Below are positions 1-9,530 of a stretch of 20,303 bases of DNA, one piece after another (within the stretch, counting starts at the first letter, position 1; every line of letters starts with the position of its first letter). This DNA comes from Conoideocrella luteorostrata (taxonomy: Eukaryota > Ascomycota > Sordariomycetes > Hypocreales > Clavicipitaceae), in contig JASWJB010000518.1 of the NCBI GenBank assembly GCA_032433595.1, forward strand, positions 1 to 20,303. The letters run 5' to 3'. A model generated the notes under the pieces. The model was not told the origin of the DNA, did not search any database, and saw only the letters and a program-made list of their open reading frames with translations. Both the position numbers and the translations under genes were made by a program.

Positions 1-531
1 GGCAACAAGCCAGGTCTGGTAGTGACTAACGAGGTCAGATGTTTCCACGATCTCAAGCCAAAGCTCTACAACGTCTCAAAACTCGGGCATTCGAAGTTAT
101 TCTACATTTACAAGTTCAGCTGACATGACCACCCCCAACGCTGTCGCTGAGCTCCGCGACAAGCCAGCTGTCGTCCAGTGACAGTGCTACATCGCAGTCC
201 GAACTAAGGTCCTCTTCAAGCATTATTAAAGTGCCAGATAGCAGTACTACAAAAGGCAGCTCTCAAACGACACACTCAGCCGATCTATTAACAATGACCT
301 CTCCAAGTACAGGCTCAGCTCGCTCCATCATTCCCGCCACTCCCAAGTACACTACGTGTGCCCCCACTGAAGCGTTCGCTCTTAAAAACACAGCGAGTTT
401 GTATTCTTGCTGGTCTAAATCACCGTAAGCTTGACAACGAGCTTGAGCGTAGAGCTCAATGCAAGTCTGGAACCTGCCTTTGCACTGTTAACCCTTCTGG
501 GTGGCAAGTTTGTGATGTTCTAGGAAATTAG
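1..531 (+). pseudogene. Probable decayed gene for a Ser/Thr-rich, Cys-containing secreted-type protein (3' part)
   Basis: Seen: coding-like sequence that changes frame twice. A Ser/Thr-rich stretch is open in frame 2 up to a TGA at 179-181. A second Ser/Thr-rich stretch is open in frame 0 from 129 to a TAA at 426-428 and ends with the pattern C...SCW. A Cys-rich tail is open in frame 1 from about 292 to a TAG at 529-531, with the pattern CKSGTCLC followed by GWQVC. No intron of normal length joins these frames; the GTAAGC at 425 and the TAG at 450-452 are only 28 nt apart. Inference: this is the 3' part of a gene for a secreted or wall protein with a Ser/Thr linker and a small C-terminal Cys module, broken by at least two +1-type shifts. 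It could instead be a real gene with sequencing errors, or chance low complexity. The 5' end lies outside the window or is lost. I do not recognise the family. Confidence 0.3.
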
Positions 532-900
532 GTCGTAAGCCATCCTTCCGGATTAAAAGTAAGCTGGCTATTTCATACTGGTGCATGCTTCTCTCATATA
601 GTTTGCTAGCTTGTGTCCAGCAGCGTCATACTGCGTATACTATCCCGAAGACTTGGGCTTGCTATGCCTACCAGCTTGCTAAGGCTGGAGTAGTGTAGCA
701 CTAGTTGTGCTTTGAACTCACTCCAAAGATATCGTATCAGCCCATGCTACTACTGGAATGTAGTTTATTGTAATTCAAGACACATATGTATTTGGTTTGT
801 AGAATATCCCAATACACAACGATACATTCGTAACAGCTGTAAATAAATACGTTACGGATTCTACTTCAGCTGCTGCATCCTTGGTCAGTCTGCCACCTCT
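532..900. other. Intergenic stretch without a recognisable gene
   Basis: This is a moderately AT-rich interval between the decayed gene at the left edge and the 3' end of the minus-strand dehydrogenase. It presumably contains the dehydrogenase 3' UTR. I see no open frame of interest and no repeat. Confidence 0.5.
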
Positions 901-1917
901 TCAATCTATATCAGTAGTCACAGCAATCGCTCTTGTAGCATCCAGGTCACTTTGCAGCGCACCAATTTTGCCCTCCAGCGCAGCTACGCAGTCACTTCCC
1001 AAAGGCATGCGAAGGAAGTCATGCCCTTCACGAACAGCTTTGATAATGGCCTCTGCCGCTTTATCAGGGTCACCCTTGACAGAGTCCGGCATGAACCTCA
1101 TGTCTTGAGTGGCTGTCAATATCTGCTCGACTGCAGTGCCTTTATAGGCATCACTTATGCCATTGGATAAGCTATACCGGGCAGGTGTGATGATTCTAGA
1201 GGAGAAAGCCGTGCGAAATGCTCCCAGTTCGACGATGAGGACTTTGACGCCCAGGGTTTTTACTTCTTGGGCGACTGACTCGTGGACGGCTTCTATGGCA
1301 AATTTGCTGGATGCGTACGTTGATCGCGAGGCACGGGCTACGAAGCTATTTAGTTCAAAATTAGATTAGATCAATATAAATTCTCCAAGTTGGCATTTAT
1401 TTGTGAAAACATTGTGTAGAATATTGACTCACCCTGCTCCACTGCTGATGAGGACGAGTTCTCCGGATCCTTTGGCACGCATACTTGGAAGACAGGCTTT
1501 GATGGCGCGCAGAGGCCCATAGAAGTTCACTTCCATTTGATCCCGAACTTCGTCCTCACTAAACCATATTTATCAGAACGCGGATCTCATCAAGAAGATT
1601 TTGTGGAAGCAAGTCACTAACCTTGTGTCTTCGGCAGCGCCAAGAAAGGCATATCCTGCATTATTTACGAGCACATCAATGTCGTTCTCGGCGGCACATT
1701 TGGAAAACTGCTCAAATGCATCGTTTTGCGACGGGTTCAATTGCTTCCAGATCCCGCCACCGGCAGAGAACTCGGAAAATGATGTTTCTGCTTGGGCGAC
1801 GTCCCGGGTCGTGCCGATGACTTTGAAGCCAGCTCGGAGGGCTGCCAGGGCGAGTGATTTGCCTATGCCGGAAGAGGCGCCTGTAATTAGCCAGGTTGAA
1901 GGTCTTGGTGCTGCCAT
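901..1917 (-). CDS. Short-chain dehydrogenase/reductase (classical SDR, 288 aa)
   Basis: NAD(P)-dependent oxidoreductase of the classical SDR family, probably cytosolic; the substrate cannot be told. The model is complement(901..1345, 1433..1558, 1622..1917), with introns of 87 nt (GTGAGT donor) and 63 nt (GTTAGT donor); joining them keeps one frame of 288 residues. The start is the ATG at 1917; the only in-frame extension upstream begins with TTG. Motifs are complete: the Rossmann glycine motif TGASSGIG (12-19), NNAG (85-88), the catalytic Ser in ISSGAG (Ser138), and YASSK (Tyr151, Lys155). The VELGAFRT segment after the active site is the usual position for cofactor contacts. The length is normal for the family. 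It is divergent from the mannanase across about 960 bp. No truncation is seen, so it should be a working enzyme. Family call certain, biological role unknown. Confidence 0.9.
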
Positions 1918-2877
1918 GATACTTGAGTCTATCGAGTCCAAGTTCTCAATTGAAATCAATAGGTTTATCTTTTTTTATGCTGGTTACGAATGCTGGTGTC
2001 TTGTATGTCTAGTCAGCGGGGAGGTACAGCCAGTAAACTTCCGGAGTTAAGGATTTAAGGCGCTTTCGCCTATATTTATGTCCGCGTTGCTCCGTGCTTT
2101 CACACTGCCATCGTGTTCTTGTAGTCCAGGAAAGCACTCATTTATATTTTTGTGGACGGCACCAATTCCTGGCTGTGACACTTGTTTGCTGTCTCAAGAT
2201 TGGCTCCGTGCTGACGGATTGTGACGATGCACTGTCCAGCTGCACTAGGCCCCTGTAGTTTGCACCAGTACGAACAGGTCAAAAACAACTCGACACAACT
2301 CGACAGCTTTCCGCTCCAGTTCAATCCTGTGCGCAGTTATTAGTCCTCCAATACACACTATCCTAACGGGCGTCCAAATGCCCGAAACTTTCTTCTTTCT
2401 GGATTTATATGCCGTGATGCATCTTGGGCATGAGCCCGTGCAGTTGAGACAGATGCAACGACGAATTGAGCTAACAGATGATTCCGTAGGGACATCTAGC
2501 CGTTGCAACCTAACGTCCCACGATAGGAACTACGGCTCATCCCTTGCCCTCACATCAGTAGCTAGAATTCAACTGTAAGAAGAAGTCTGGTCCTCCGTCA
2601 ATTAAATAGAAATAAAGGACCTTTTCCATCGATCAGATTGACCGTAGCCGCTCGCATAGTGACACATGTTGTTGCTGGAACGGACTCTGGGGTAGTTAGT
2701 TAAATAGCTCCGCGGCAATTCATATCCCCGCATGGCTTCCGCTGATGCATGGCGTGCAGTCGTCGTGGCGTATAGATTCTTCAGCACGTAATTATAAAGG
2801 CATCGGAGTCGCTCGCATTCTGGGTAGCTAGCTGCTTTGCATCAACTACAGAAACACGGCTTCAGACACAAACCACC
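1918..2877. promoter_or_regulatory. Divergent intergenic promoter region of the SDR and mannanase genes
   Basis: This interval lies between two gene starts pointing away from each other, so it should hold both promoters. On the minus side an AT-rich ATAAATATA-like element sits near 2071-2080, about 155 bp before the SDR ATG. On the plus side a TATA box lies at 2793-2798. Two matches to the loose CreA-type consensus SYGGRG occur (GCGGGG near 2017 and CTGGGG at 2687-2692), and one GGCTAG (XlnR-like GGCTAR) lies on the minus strand at 2496-2501. Such short motifs are common by chance, so regulation by carbon catabolite repression is only suggested. A perfect 10-bp tandem duplication, CAACTCGACA, is at 2286-2305. 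Open frames inside are short and unconvincing. Confidence 0.5.
2793..2798 (+). promoter_or_regulatory. TATA box of the mannanase gene
   Basis: TATAAA lies 80 bp before the mannanase ATG. It is followed by a CA-rich leader that ends in the favourable start context ACCACCATG. Position and context fit a fungal core promoter; no transcript data support it. Confidence 0.55.
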
Positions 2878-4290
2878 ATGAAGTCCCCCCTCGCCCTCCT
2901 CATCTTGTTACCCGTCATCGCCGCCACGGCAAAACACTACGTCCAACGCGACGGCACACGCCTCAAACTCAACGGCCAACCATGGACGTCCGGCGGCGCA
3001 AATGTCTACTGGCTCGGCTTGGATGAAAATGTTATCCCACCTCCCGGACAGCCCTTCTATCCGAAATACAACGCCAGTTATCCCACAAAGGGCCGCGTCG
3101 TGGAGGTGATGCGCACGCTCCAGACCATGGGCGCCAGGACTGTGCGCAGCCAGACGCTGGGCATTAGTGTAGGAAATCCGCTGAGTTTGATGCCCAGGCT
3201 CGGAGAATGGAACGAGGAGGCGTTTGGGCCGATTGACTGGGCGGTTTATCAGGCCGGCAGGCACGGCTTGAGGGTGCAGATGCCGCTGGTGGATAATTAT
3301 GTGAGTTCTGCGCGCTGTTGTGACTGTGTGTGGTCAGTGAATGCTAACTTGGGGGGCAGGACTATTATCACGGCGGAAAGTTCGACTTCTGTCGATTTCG
3401 AGGCATCAATGTGAGTGGTGCGGATGGATACGGGCGCGTGTAAGTTGATCGAGCTGTGAATATCACTAACTAAGCAATTGGGTCAAGCTGATGTGGTGGC
3501 AGAGACCCACGAGTGCAGCAGTTTTATACGAACCCAGTAATCGTCCAAGATTTCAAGACGTACATCAAGAAACTCATCACCCATGTCAATTCATACACTG
3601 GGCTTACGTACGCCCAAGACCCAACTATCTTCGCCTTTGAAACGGGCAACGAGCTCAGCGGGCCCATTTTCAGGGACATGAATATTCCTATTCCCTGGAC
3701 CACCGACATCGCTGTACGTTATTATCATTACACCATCCTTTTGTTCTTTTCTTTTCCTCCAAGTCCCATGAGTCAAGTCACTCATTCCAGAATTGCAGAG
3801 ATTTGTCAAGTCCCTTGCTCCCCAAAAACTCATCATGGACGGGACATACGGAATCAATAAGTCCCACCTGGCTATTAAAGAAGTGGACATTTATTCCGAT
3901 CACTTCTACCCGACCAATATTGATCAATTGCAAAGCGGCATTGACTTGGTCGCATCAGCGGGCAAGACGTACATGGTTGGAGAGTACGACTGGACTGGCA
4001 ATGTCGCCAGCGCGACGCCTCTTAAGACGTTTCTCGGTGTGCTTGAATCGCGGCAGAAGCTGAAGGATCCTGTGGCCGTCGGGTCGCAATTTTGGTCGCT
4101 TTTCATGCACAACGTTCCGAACTGTCGCGAGTTTGTGAACCACACGGATGGATTTACGTTGCAGTATGGGAATCCACTTAATACGAAGCAGAACAATTCC
4201 CAGATTAGCATTATTCGTCAGCATCTTTGGCGGATGCGAAGTGTTGAGGTCGGCGAGGATCTGCCGTCCGTGCAGTGTCCCTCGAGTTGA
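2878..4290 (+). CDS. Secreted GH5 endo-beta-1,4-mannanase-like glycoside hydrolase (401 aa)
   Basis: Likely cleaves internal beta-1,4-mannosidic bonds of plant mannans outside the cell. The model is join(2878..3300, 3360..3439, 3503..3713, 3799..4290), introns of 59, 63 and 85 nt. A signal peptide covers about residues 1-18 (hydrophobic core LALLILLPVIA, then ATA before KHYVQRDG). The GH5 hallmarks are present in order: Arg90 in TVRSQTLG, acid/base Glu218 in FETGNE, His273 and Tyr275 in DHFYP, nucleophile Glu300 in VGEYDW, and Trp337 in SQFWSLF. N-glycosylation sequons include NAS, NKS, NHT and NNS. The length fits fungal GH5 mannanases of the subfamily 7 type. Donor choice at the second intron: GTGAGT at 3411 is earlier, but only GTAAGT at 3440 restores the frame into DPRVQQFYTNP. 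Mannan specificity is inferred from overall resemblance; another beta-mannosyl or beta-glucan GH5 activity is possible. Confidence 0.88.
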
Positions 4291-4504
4291 ACAGCCCAGA
4301 TGTTGAATCAAAGGGGCGGGAGACAACTCGGCTTTGTCGCCGCTGGTTGAATATAAGTTCCGCACGAATTGCCCACCCCCCGTGTGACCTGTAAACATAT
4401 CACCTCCTTGCACTTCTGTCTGAAGGACAGGCATTAGTAGGCCTGCAGCATTGGAACGCCACGCAACTTTGTGGTGTTGTCTAACCACGCTACAGCAAGT
4501 CTGC

Positions 4505-5862
4505 TCATGGGTTCAACAAATATCGAGCGTCCTGCTTCGACAATATCTCACAATATGCCAGCGGCCATTCAATATATTGCTGGCAGCCAGACGGCAAACT
4601 CTGGGCAAGGCTCCTAGTCCAGCCAATAATAGTGTTCTTCCGTCCATCCGTGTTTGGCCGATCCTTCGGCGCGATGCAAAAATGGCCGAGCAAATAATCG
4701 AGGAGCAGCATGTGAATGATAAGGATTGGCCCAACCACATTCTTCGGATGCAAAAAGTCGAAGAACTCCTCATTAGTCAAAGACGCCGGCGACAACCATA
4801 GGATTACAAATTCTTCACAGGCTATTCATAAATGTAAGCTTTTTGCTGTGTTTGCTATAGATCAAAACACATGTCATTTCACATACCTTTTGCGGCAGAT
4901 ATTGACAGAGCATCTATGCAATGCAGCAAGCGATTCCGGAACTTATTCTCCGTGGGCCTACTACATATTTCGTCAAGACTTGTTACTGATTTCTTAAACC
5001 CATCCACCAAATCGGGATCCTTGTCTTGCTCGGAAACCATGGACACTAAATGTTCGATATGACGCCACGGAGTGAAGGAATGAAAAGTTGCTGTGGGGAA
5101 CCTCGGCGTGACTGTGCTGACAACAAAGTCCGCTATTCTGGTCAAAGTGACGTATTCGAGCATGTTATTGGGCAAGAGCGCAGCCTGCGTGAGCAGACAC
5201 CCAATAGTTGCGAAGAGAGCGTCTGCAGCGGCCGGGGTTTCGGGCACGCGGCTCAATTGTTCGTTGAATAGTCTGATGGTGATGGTTCGATGTCTTAGAG
5301 CCTGAACAGCGTATTTCTCCTCTGTCTGCGAGATGTGTGAAGCCCCCAACCCGAGAATCGCGTGTGCAAGGCATTCGTTCTAGCATCTATATGAGCACAT
5401 ACATGTACCGCAAATTTTGGCGAGAATATCAAGAGGAATGCTTACAGTGTGTGACATGGCAGCGGCTTGGAGCCACAGTTCATCGCCTTTGAGGGGCAAA
5501 GTAGGCAGACCAGACGTGATGAATCGATGATACAATCTGAGATCCTCGATGTTGATTACAGATAAGGAGGCGCGAGGAGCCGTGGAGGTGGTTACGCTCG
5601 AAGTCACGGCGGGATAGACGCACTCCAGCGCCAGCCGGCGACATTGCGAGCACTCGGGGCGAATCTCACTGCACTTGATTCGTCTTCGTTTGCAATTGAA
5701 GCAGCCAAGACGAGACTTGAAGTGGCCGCGGCGAGTCAACGCTCGCTTGGACTGGTCGGCTGGCTGTTCAGGGGGTTGTTCAGGGTCCGAGGGGGTCAAG
5801 GATGGCGAGGGTGAATCCCCAGATGAGGACGAGCCTGGCTCTGTTATGATGCCTGGCAGCAT
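4505..5862 (-). CDS. Zn2Cys6 fungal transcription factor (408 aa)
   Basis: Nuclear DNA-binding regulator. The model is complement(4505..4821, 4887..5379, 5446..5862), with introns of 65 and 66 nt (GTATGT and GTAAGC donors). Joining gives NECLAHAILGLGASHI after exon 1 and an unbroken frame to TGA at 4505-4507. The ATG at 5862 is the first in frame after an upstream stop. Residues 1-50 are a Ser/Pro-rich then basic leader. The binuclear zinc cluster follows with Cys54, 57, 64, 71, 74 and 81 (CX2CX6CX6CX2CX6C), with the basic KRRRIK run inside. The rest resembles the short regulators of the Upc2-like type: a DELWLQAAAMSHT segment, an AHAILGLGASH helix, and a C-terminal segment with EEFFDFLHP and an EWPL motif. 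It is convergent with the mannanase (214 bp apart). Target genes are unknown; control of the mannanase is only a positional guess. Confidence 0.85.
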
Positions 5863-6128
5863 GACGGCTGCCGCCGACTGCTCGATACGCGAGATGTCAC
5901 CCCAATTGAGGTCCTTGGGTTTGCAGCAAGCCTCGAGCCTATGGCGTCAAGTGCATTTGAGGTTGCGACGGGTGTTTTTCTTTCGCGATGTGACGAGGTT
6001 GAATGACAAGGCAGACCTTCATGAAGAAAGTGGAGACGTTAATAAGTGGCTGCTGGTCCACAAGCCGAAGCCGAGCACCGGCAGCTGTGCTGTGCTGGGT
6101 ACTTAGCGGCGCAGTACTGCGCTCTCCA

Positions 6129-6144
6129 TACTCCGTATGGAGTA
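6129..6144. repeat. Palindrome TACTCC-GTAT-GGAGTA
   Basis: A perfect inverted repeat with 6-bp arms around GTAT. An overlapping alternative hairpin (CTCCATA / TATGGAG, 6124-6142) uses part of the same bases. It is one member of a motif family repeated in the intergenic DNA of this window. Confidence 0.6.
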
Positions 6145-6673
6145 CATACATAGCTAATTAATGAGAGAATCCACATCTCAGCCCTGTCAACCACTTGCTT
6201 CCGGTGCGAGCCCCGCATTCTGTCAACCTTATTGCCTGACGATGAAATGCCAGGTTCTACCGAGGCGCAATTGAAATTATGTGCAATGCTTGGGCTTGTG
6301 TACAATACAAGGCTAGTCGGTGGCCAGGCCTGCCTTGCAACACTGTTAGTCACGAAGAAAACGTCTTGGGGTGAGAGTAGGGCGTCGAGGTCAGGCCCTG
6401 GACTTGCATTGAGCGCGTTGAGCGGTACACCTCGGCCTGTTAATATTCATCGAAATACCAATTCAAATCAAATGAAGTTGTTAACAATAGCTCAGTGGTG
6501 ACAGTAGAATGCTAGCACCTGCCCCTGCACGACCCTGGACAAAATCTACTTCCACCATACCGTGCGCCGTCTGCACAAGGTTACGCGGCTCTACGCGGCC
6601 CAGCATTACATTATAAGCCACTCTAAATTGATTACAATTTTGTGACGAATACTAAGGCCACCGTGCCATATTT

Positions 6674-6746
6674 GTCCCAAGTAGGCTCAGGGGATTGGAC
6701 GATATTCCGCCCCCATCATGATGAACCATTCAGCGTCCCAAGTAGG
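6674..6746. repeat. 12-bp direct repeat GTCCCAAGTAGG, two copies
   Basis: Identical copies lie at 6674-6685 and 6735-6746, start to start 61 bp. They sit in gene-poor DNA. The pair could be a regulatory site or a remnant of a duplication; nothing else marks an element boundary. Confidence 0.5.
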
Positions 6747-7375
6747 TTAGTTAGCCATTCTAGTTTTCGGTCTGGACACAAGTTCGGTTGCTATTATCGC
6801 GAACGTCACAGTAATGTCATGACACCACTTCGCGCACGACATGCCCCGCCACAAGGACTGCAGTGTGCAGGCAAGGCCATTTGGAGTACCGATAAATTCT
6901 CCCAAACTAACATGCACTTCCCGAAAGCAACAACCCGGCCATCCGACACGTGCAATGGAATGCACTGGGTTTATAGGGTAGCACTGCAGATCCGACAATA
7001 GCCTCAAGCCAAAAGACACCTCCACGTTTCACGGTGAAGGACAACACACGCAATGCAAGGTGAACATGGACTGCTCTGGAACTTCTGCAGCTAAACACGC
7101 CAACCAATCATGTAAAAAGGCATGACCTATTTCAGCCCAAGCTGCGTCTAATGCGCTTGGTAGCACTGCGATAGGTTGGGATATCTTAATAGCATCTCTC
7201 TGTATTCTGTCGGGGATGCCTTTCTTGGTGCTCTATGGAGACCGCACCGCGCGTTCAGCGCAATCGGAGAGATCGGCATTGCAAAAAAAGCTGCGGCTGA
7301 CGAGGCGTTACACACCTCATTCGTCAATGACTGGTGCTGTGGCAAACTCAAGCCCGATGCTGCAGCTTTTGCGTT

Positions 7376-7384
7376 TACTCCGTA
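7376..7384. repeat. TACTCCGTA motif copy
   Basis: A single half of the palindromic motif, followed by TAGTAC. It shares TACTCCGTAT with the copies near 6129 and 7524. Confidence 0.5.
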
Positions 7385-7515
7385 TAGTACGCAGAAATCA
7401 GCCCTCAAAACAGACGCAGACTCTCGGTTAACACAGCCGTTACCTGTACGTCGCGTCTTGCTGGAGCGCCACACTCCACCGCCACAAAGCCAATGGGCTG
7501 AGTACATTATTTGGT

Positions 7516-7532
7516 TACGGAGTTACTCCGTA
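7516..7532. repeat. Palindrome TACGGAG-TTA-CTCCGTA
   Basis: A perfect inverted repeat with 7-bp arms and a 3-base spacer. The right arm continues as TACTCCGTATGTAC. It is the most symmetrical copy of the motif family in the window. Confidence 0.6.
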
Positions 7533-9454
7533 TGTACGTGGCCAAGAAGACCAGAAACTTGGTTTTTTGTTGGACCTGCCGTCATCTCTAGCGAAGTTGT
7601 AAAATAAATGGAGACCTTGCGGGGTTTTTGCATCTTCACCGGGTCTTTTTGAGAGTAGCCGGAAAACCTGACATACAGCATGGACGACGTGGTGAGACAG
7701 CCCTTACAAAACCAGAAGACGTTAGTTATGCATCGTGGTCAGCTGGTGGAAGCTCTCGAGGTTCGGATTCGTTCCTCAATGCGGCCTAAGCGATGAAGAA
7801 ATCTCGCTACTTTTCCATTTGGGCAGCAAGAGGCAAAATGATGATGAGGAGTGGGAGGTAGCAAAATAAATGAGGCTGAATATGGCCACGGTACAATGGA
7901 TGGGTTTCTAGCCTGCTACGATTTATGTGAATTAGATGTAGCTATTCGCTCGCAAGTTCGGGATGCCGCGGCCGGCCGGATGCACAGGGAAGCCTCAAAT
8001 GTCGCAGGAACGTCGCGTTGCAACAAATGTGGAGATTGACCGTCGAACGGGATCCCTCAGCTATGCCACATGGTGAGAAGCCCTGGATAGTATTCTATAT
8101 CCGTGGAAGACGCGAAAGACAATTCTCTCCCGAGGTGGTGGGTGAATTGCACACTCAATTGGCTCGTTGCCACTGTCTTATCTTCGGCGCAAGAACTTGT
8201 AGTATCATATGCAGTCTTCCTACCCGGTTATTTGGATCAGTGACAAAAGGCTCCGGCTAAAGATATCGGCGCCGGGGCGGCCTGCCAGGCTGGGTTAGTG
8301 AACCACAATGTTGGAGCCTACGAATCTTGGCCTCCGTGAGCAAGTCTGGGAGTTGGGTATCACGAATTGGCCTGGTGACCTCATGCAAGAAAACGTATCT
8401 GCGACAGCATGCGTCCTTCTGCTTCTGGACCTCTGGCCAGAGGCTAGACGCGGCTGTGTTGGCTGATGCGTCGACATCAAATTTGGACTTCCCCAGACTG
8501 ATTGGATCTTGCGAAAAGTGATATGTGATGCTGTAAGACTGCCAAAACTTGCGAATTGCAACGTGGCTCCGTTGGTTCAAAGGCAACCTCCAAAAAGGCA
8601 TCTCCGAGGGCATCTCGGCGTTATTTTCGCGGTATAAGCGGCTTTGATTTGAGTTGGAGGGGGAGCCGAGTTCTTTTTAGCCTCTTCCGTATCTCTATCT
8701 CAAACTCGATGCAACATGATCGCGAAGGGCGGTGACTTGGAGACGCAATCTATGCAATTGAGAATATCGCCGGCGTCAAGCTGATTGGAGCACTCTCCCC
8801 ACGGCATCTCGTGGCGGATCGCCAGGATTAAGACTCGGGTAGCGTGTACACACGTTTCCTACGCATCGTATGGCTTTGGAATCCCCCACTGGTAGGCTGG
8901 CTGGATTGGTTGGACTGCAGGGCCAAATTCCAATGGTGGTCGACGATTCTTGGAGGATGAGCAAGGCGCAGCCGTATTGGTTGATGAATGGTGGCATGTT
9001 CCCAGCCATTTGGGTCGTGTCACACCTGATTCAGTATGCTGCGATATTGCACAGACTTCTGTCAACATTTGTCGTATCACTTGGCTGGAGCTTTTCTGGG
9101 CTGCCCAACTTTTCACGTTTGCGTAGAACGGAACAAAACCTCCACAGCCCCGGTCCGCATACGTCAGGACTCGCCGATTTCCATCGATCGCAACACTGCC
9201 GACAGGGGATGTACCATGCTTTACAAGAAAATCACAGATGTTTGATGCAAAATGTCAGAGAAACACAACAAAGAAACCCGCATCTCAGCGTCATGACGTA
9301 ATAAATATTTGCAAATGCCAGTCAATCAGGTACTCCATTTCCGGTCATCGACAATGCATTTGGTGGAAAGGTTGAATGCAGGTCTGGTGGGGGACCTGAT
9401 CGATCGACGTATATTGTACGGATGTAACTCACAATACCGTGAACCGCTACGATG

Positions 9455-9463
9455 TACTCCGTA
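9455..9463. repeat. TACTCCGTA motif copy
   Basis: An exact 9-base copy of the recurrent intergenic motif, about 0.9 kb before the trehalose subunit start. Confidence 0.5.
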
Positions 9464-9530
9464 GACTTACTCACTTGCAAGTACCTGCAGCCCGTCTGGC
9501 TGTCGTCCGTACCCGTCGTATTGTACCATA

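Larger units (their letters stand above)
5863..9530. other. Long gene-poor interval with short palindromic motifs and possible gene remnants
   Basis: About 3.7 kb without a gene I can support. The part next to 5862 should contain the zinc-cluster gene promoter. Contents seen are: TACTCCGTA-type palindromes (6129-6144, 7376-7384, 7516-7532, 9455-9463), a 12-bp direct repeat at 6674-6685 and 6735-6746, and coding-like patches in alternating frames from 7726 to 8076. Open frames of 88-143 codons occur on both strands (for example 8257-8613 minus, 8870-9301 plus, 9322-9588 minus). They show no recognisable domain and no consistent splice pattern. This may be old, decayed sequence. There is no sign of an intact transposase or reverse transcriptase. 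Confidence 0.45.

Noticed and set aside
425..452. Possible intron joining the two Cys-containing frames at the left edge
   Set aside because: At 28 nt it is well below the usual minimum for fungal introns.
1957..1959. In-frame upstream start extending the SDR N-terminus by 14 residues
   Set aside because: The codon is TTG, not ATG. The ATG at 1917 begins MAAPRPSTWLITGASSGIG, a normal spacing to the glycine motif.
3793..4290. Separate protein starting inside the last mannanase exon
   Set aside because: It is the fourth exon of the GH5 gene. It carries the nucleophile Glu300 and joins exon 3 in phase 0.
4505..4795. Stand-alone minus-strand gene of 96 codons
   Set aside because: It is the C-terminal exon of the Zn2Cys6 factor, linked by an intron at 4822-4886 that preserves the frame.
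4879..5349. Stand-alone minus-strand gene of 156 codons
   Set aside because: It is exon 2 of the Zn2Cys6 factor; its apparent start is TTG and intron signals flank it on both sides.
8257..8613. Minus-strand open frame of 118 codons starting with ATG
   Set aside because: No recognisable domain, splice partner or promoter signal; length is not unusual for chance in this much intergenic DNA.
8870..9301. Plus-strand open frame of 143 codons with one hydrophobic stretch
   Set aside because: One hydrophobic segment alone is weak evidence, and the opposite strand is open for a similar length.
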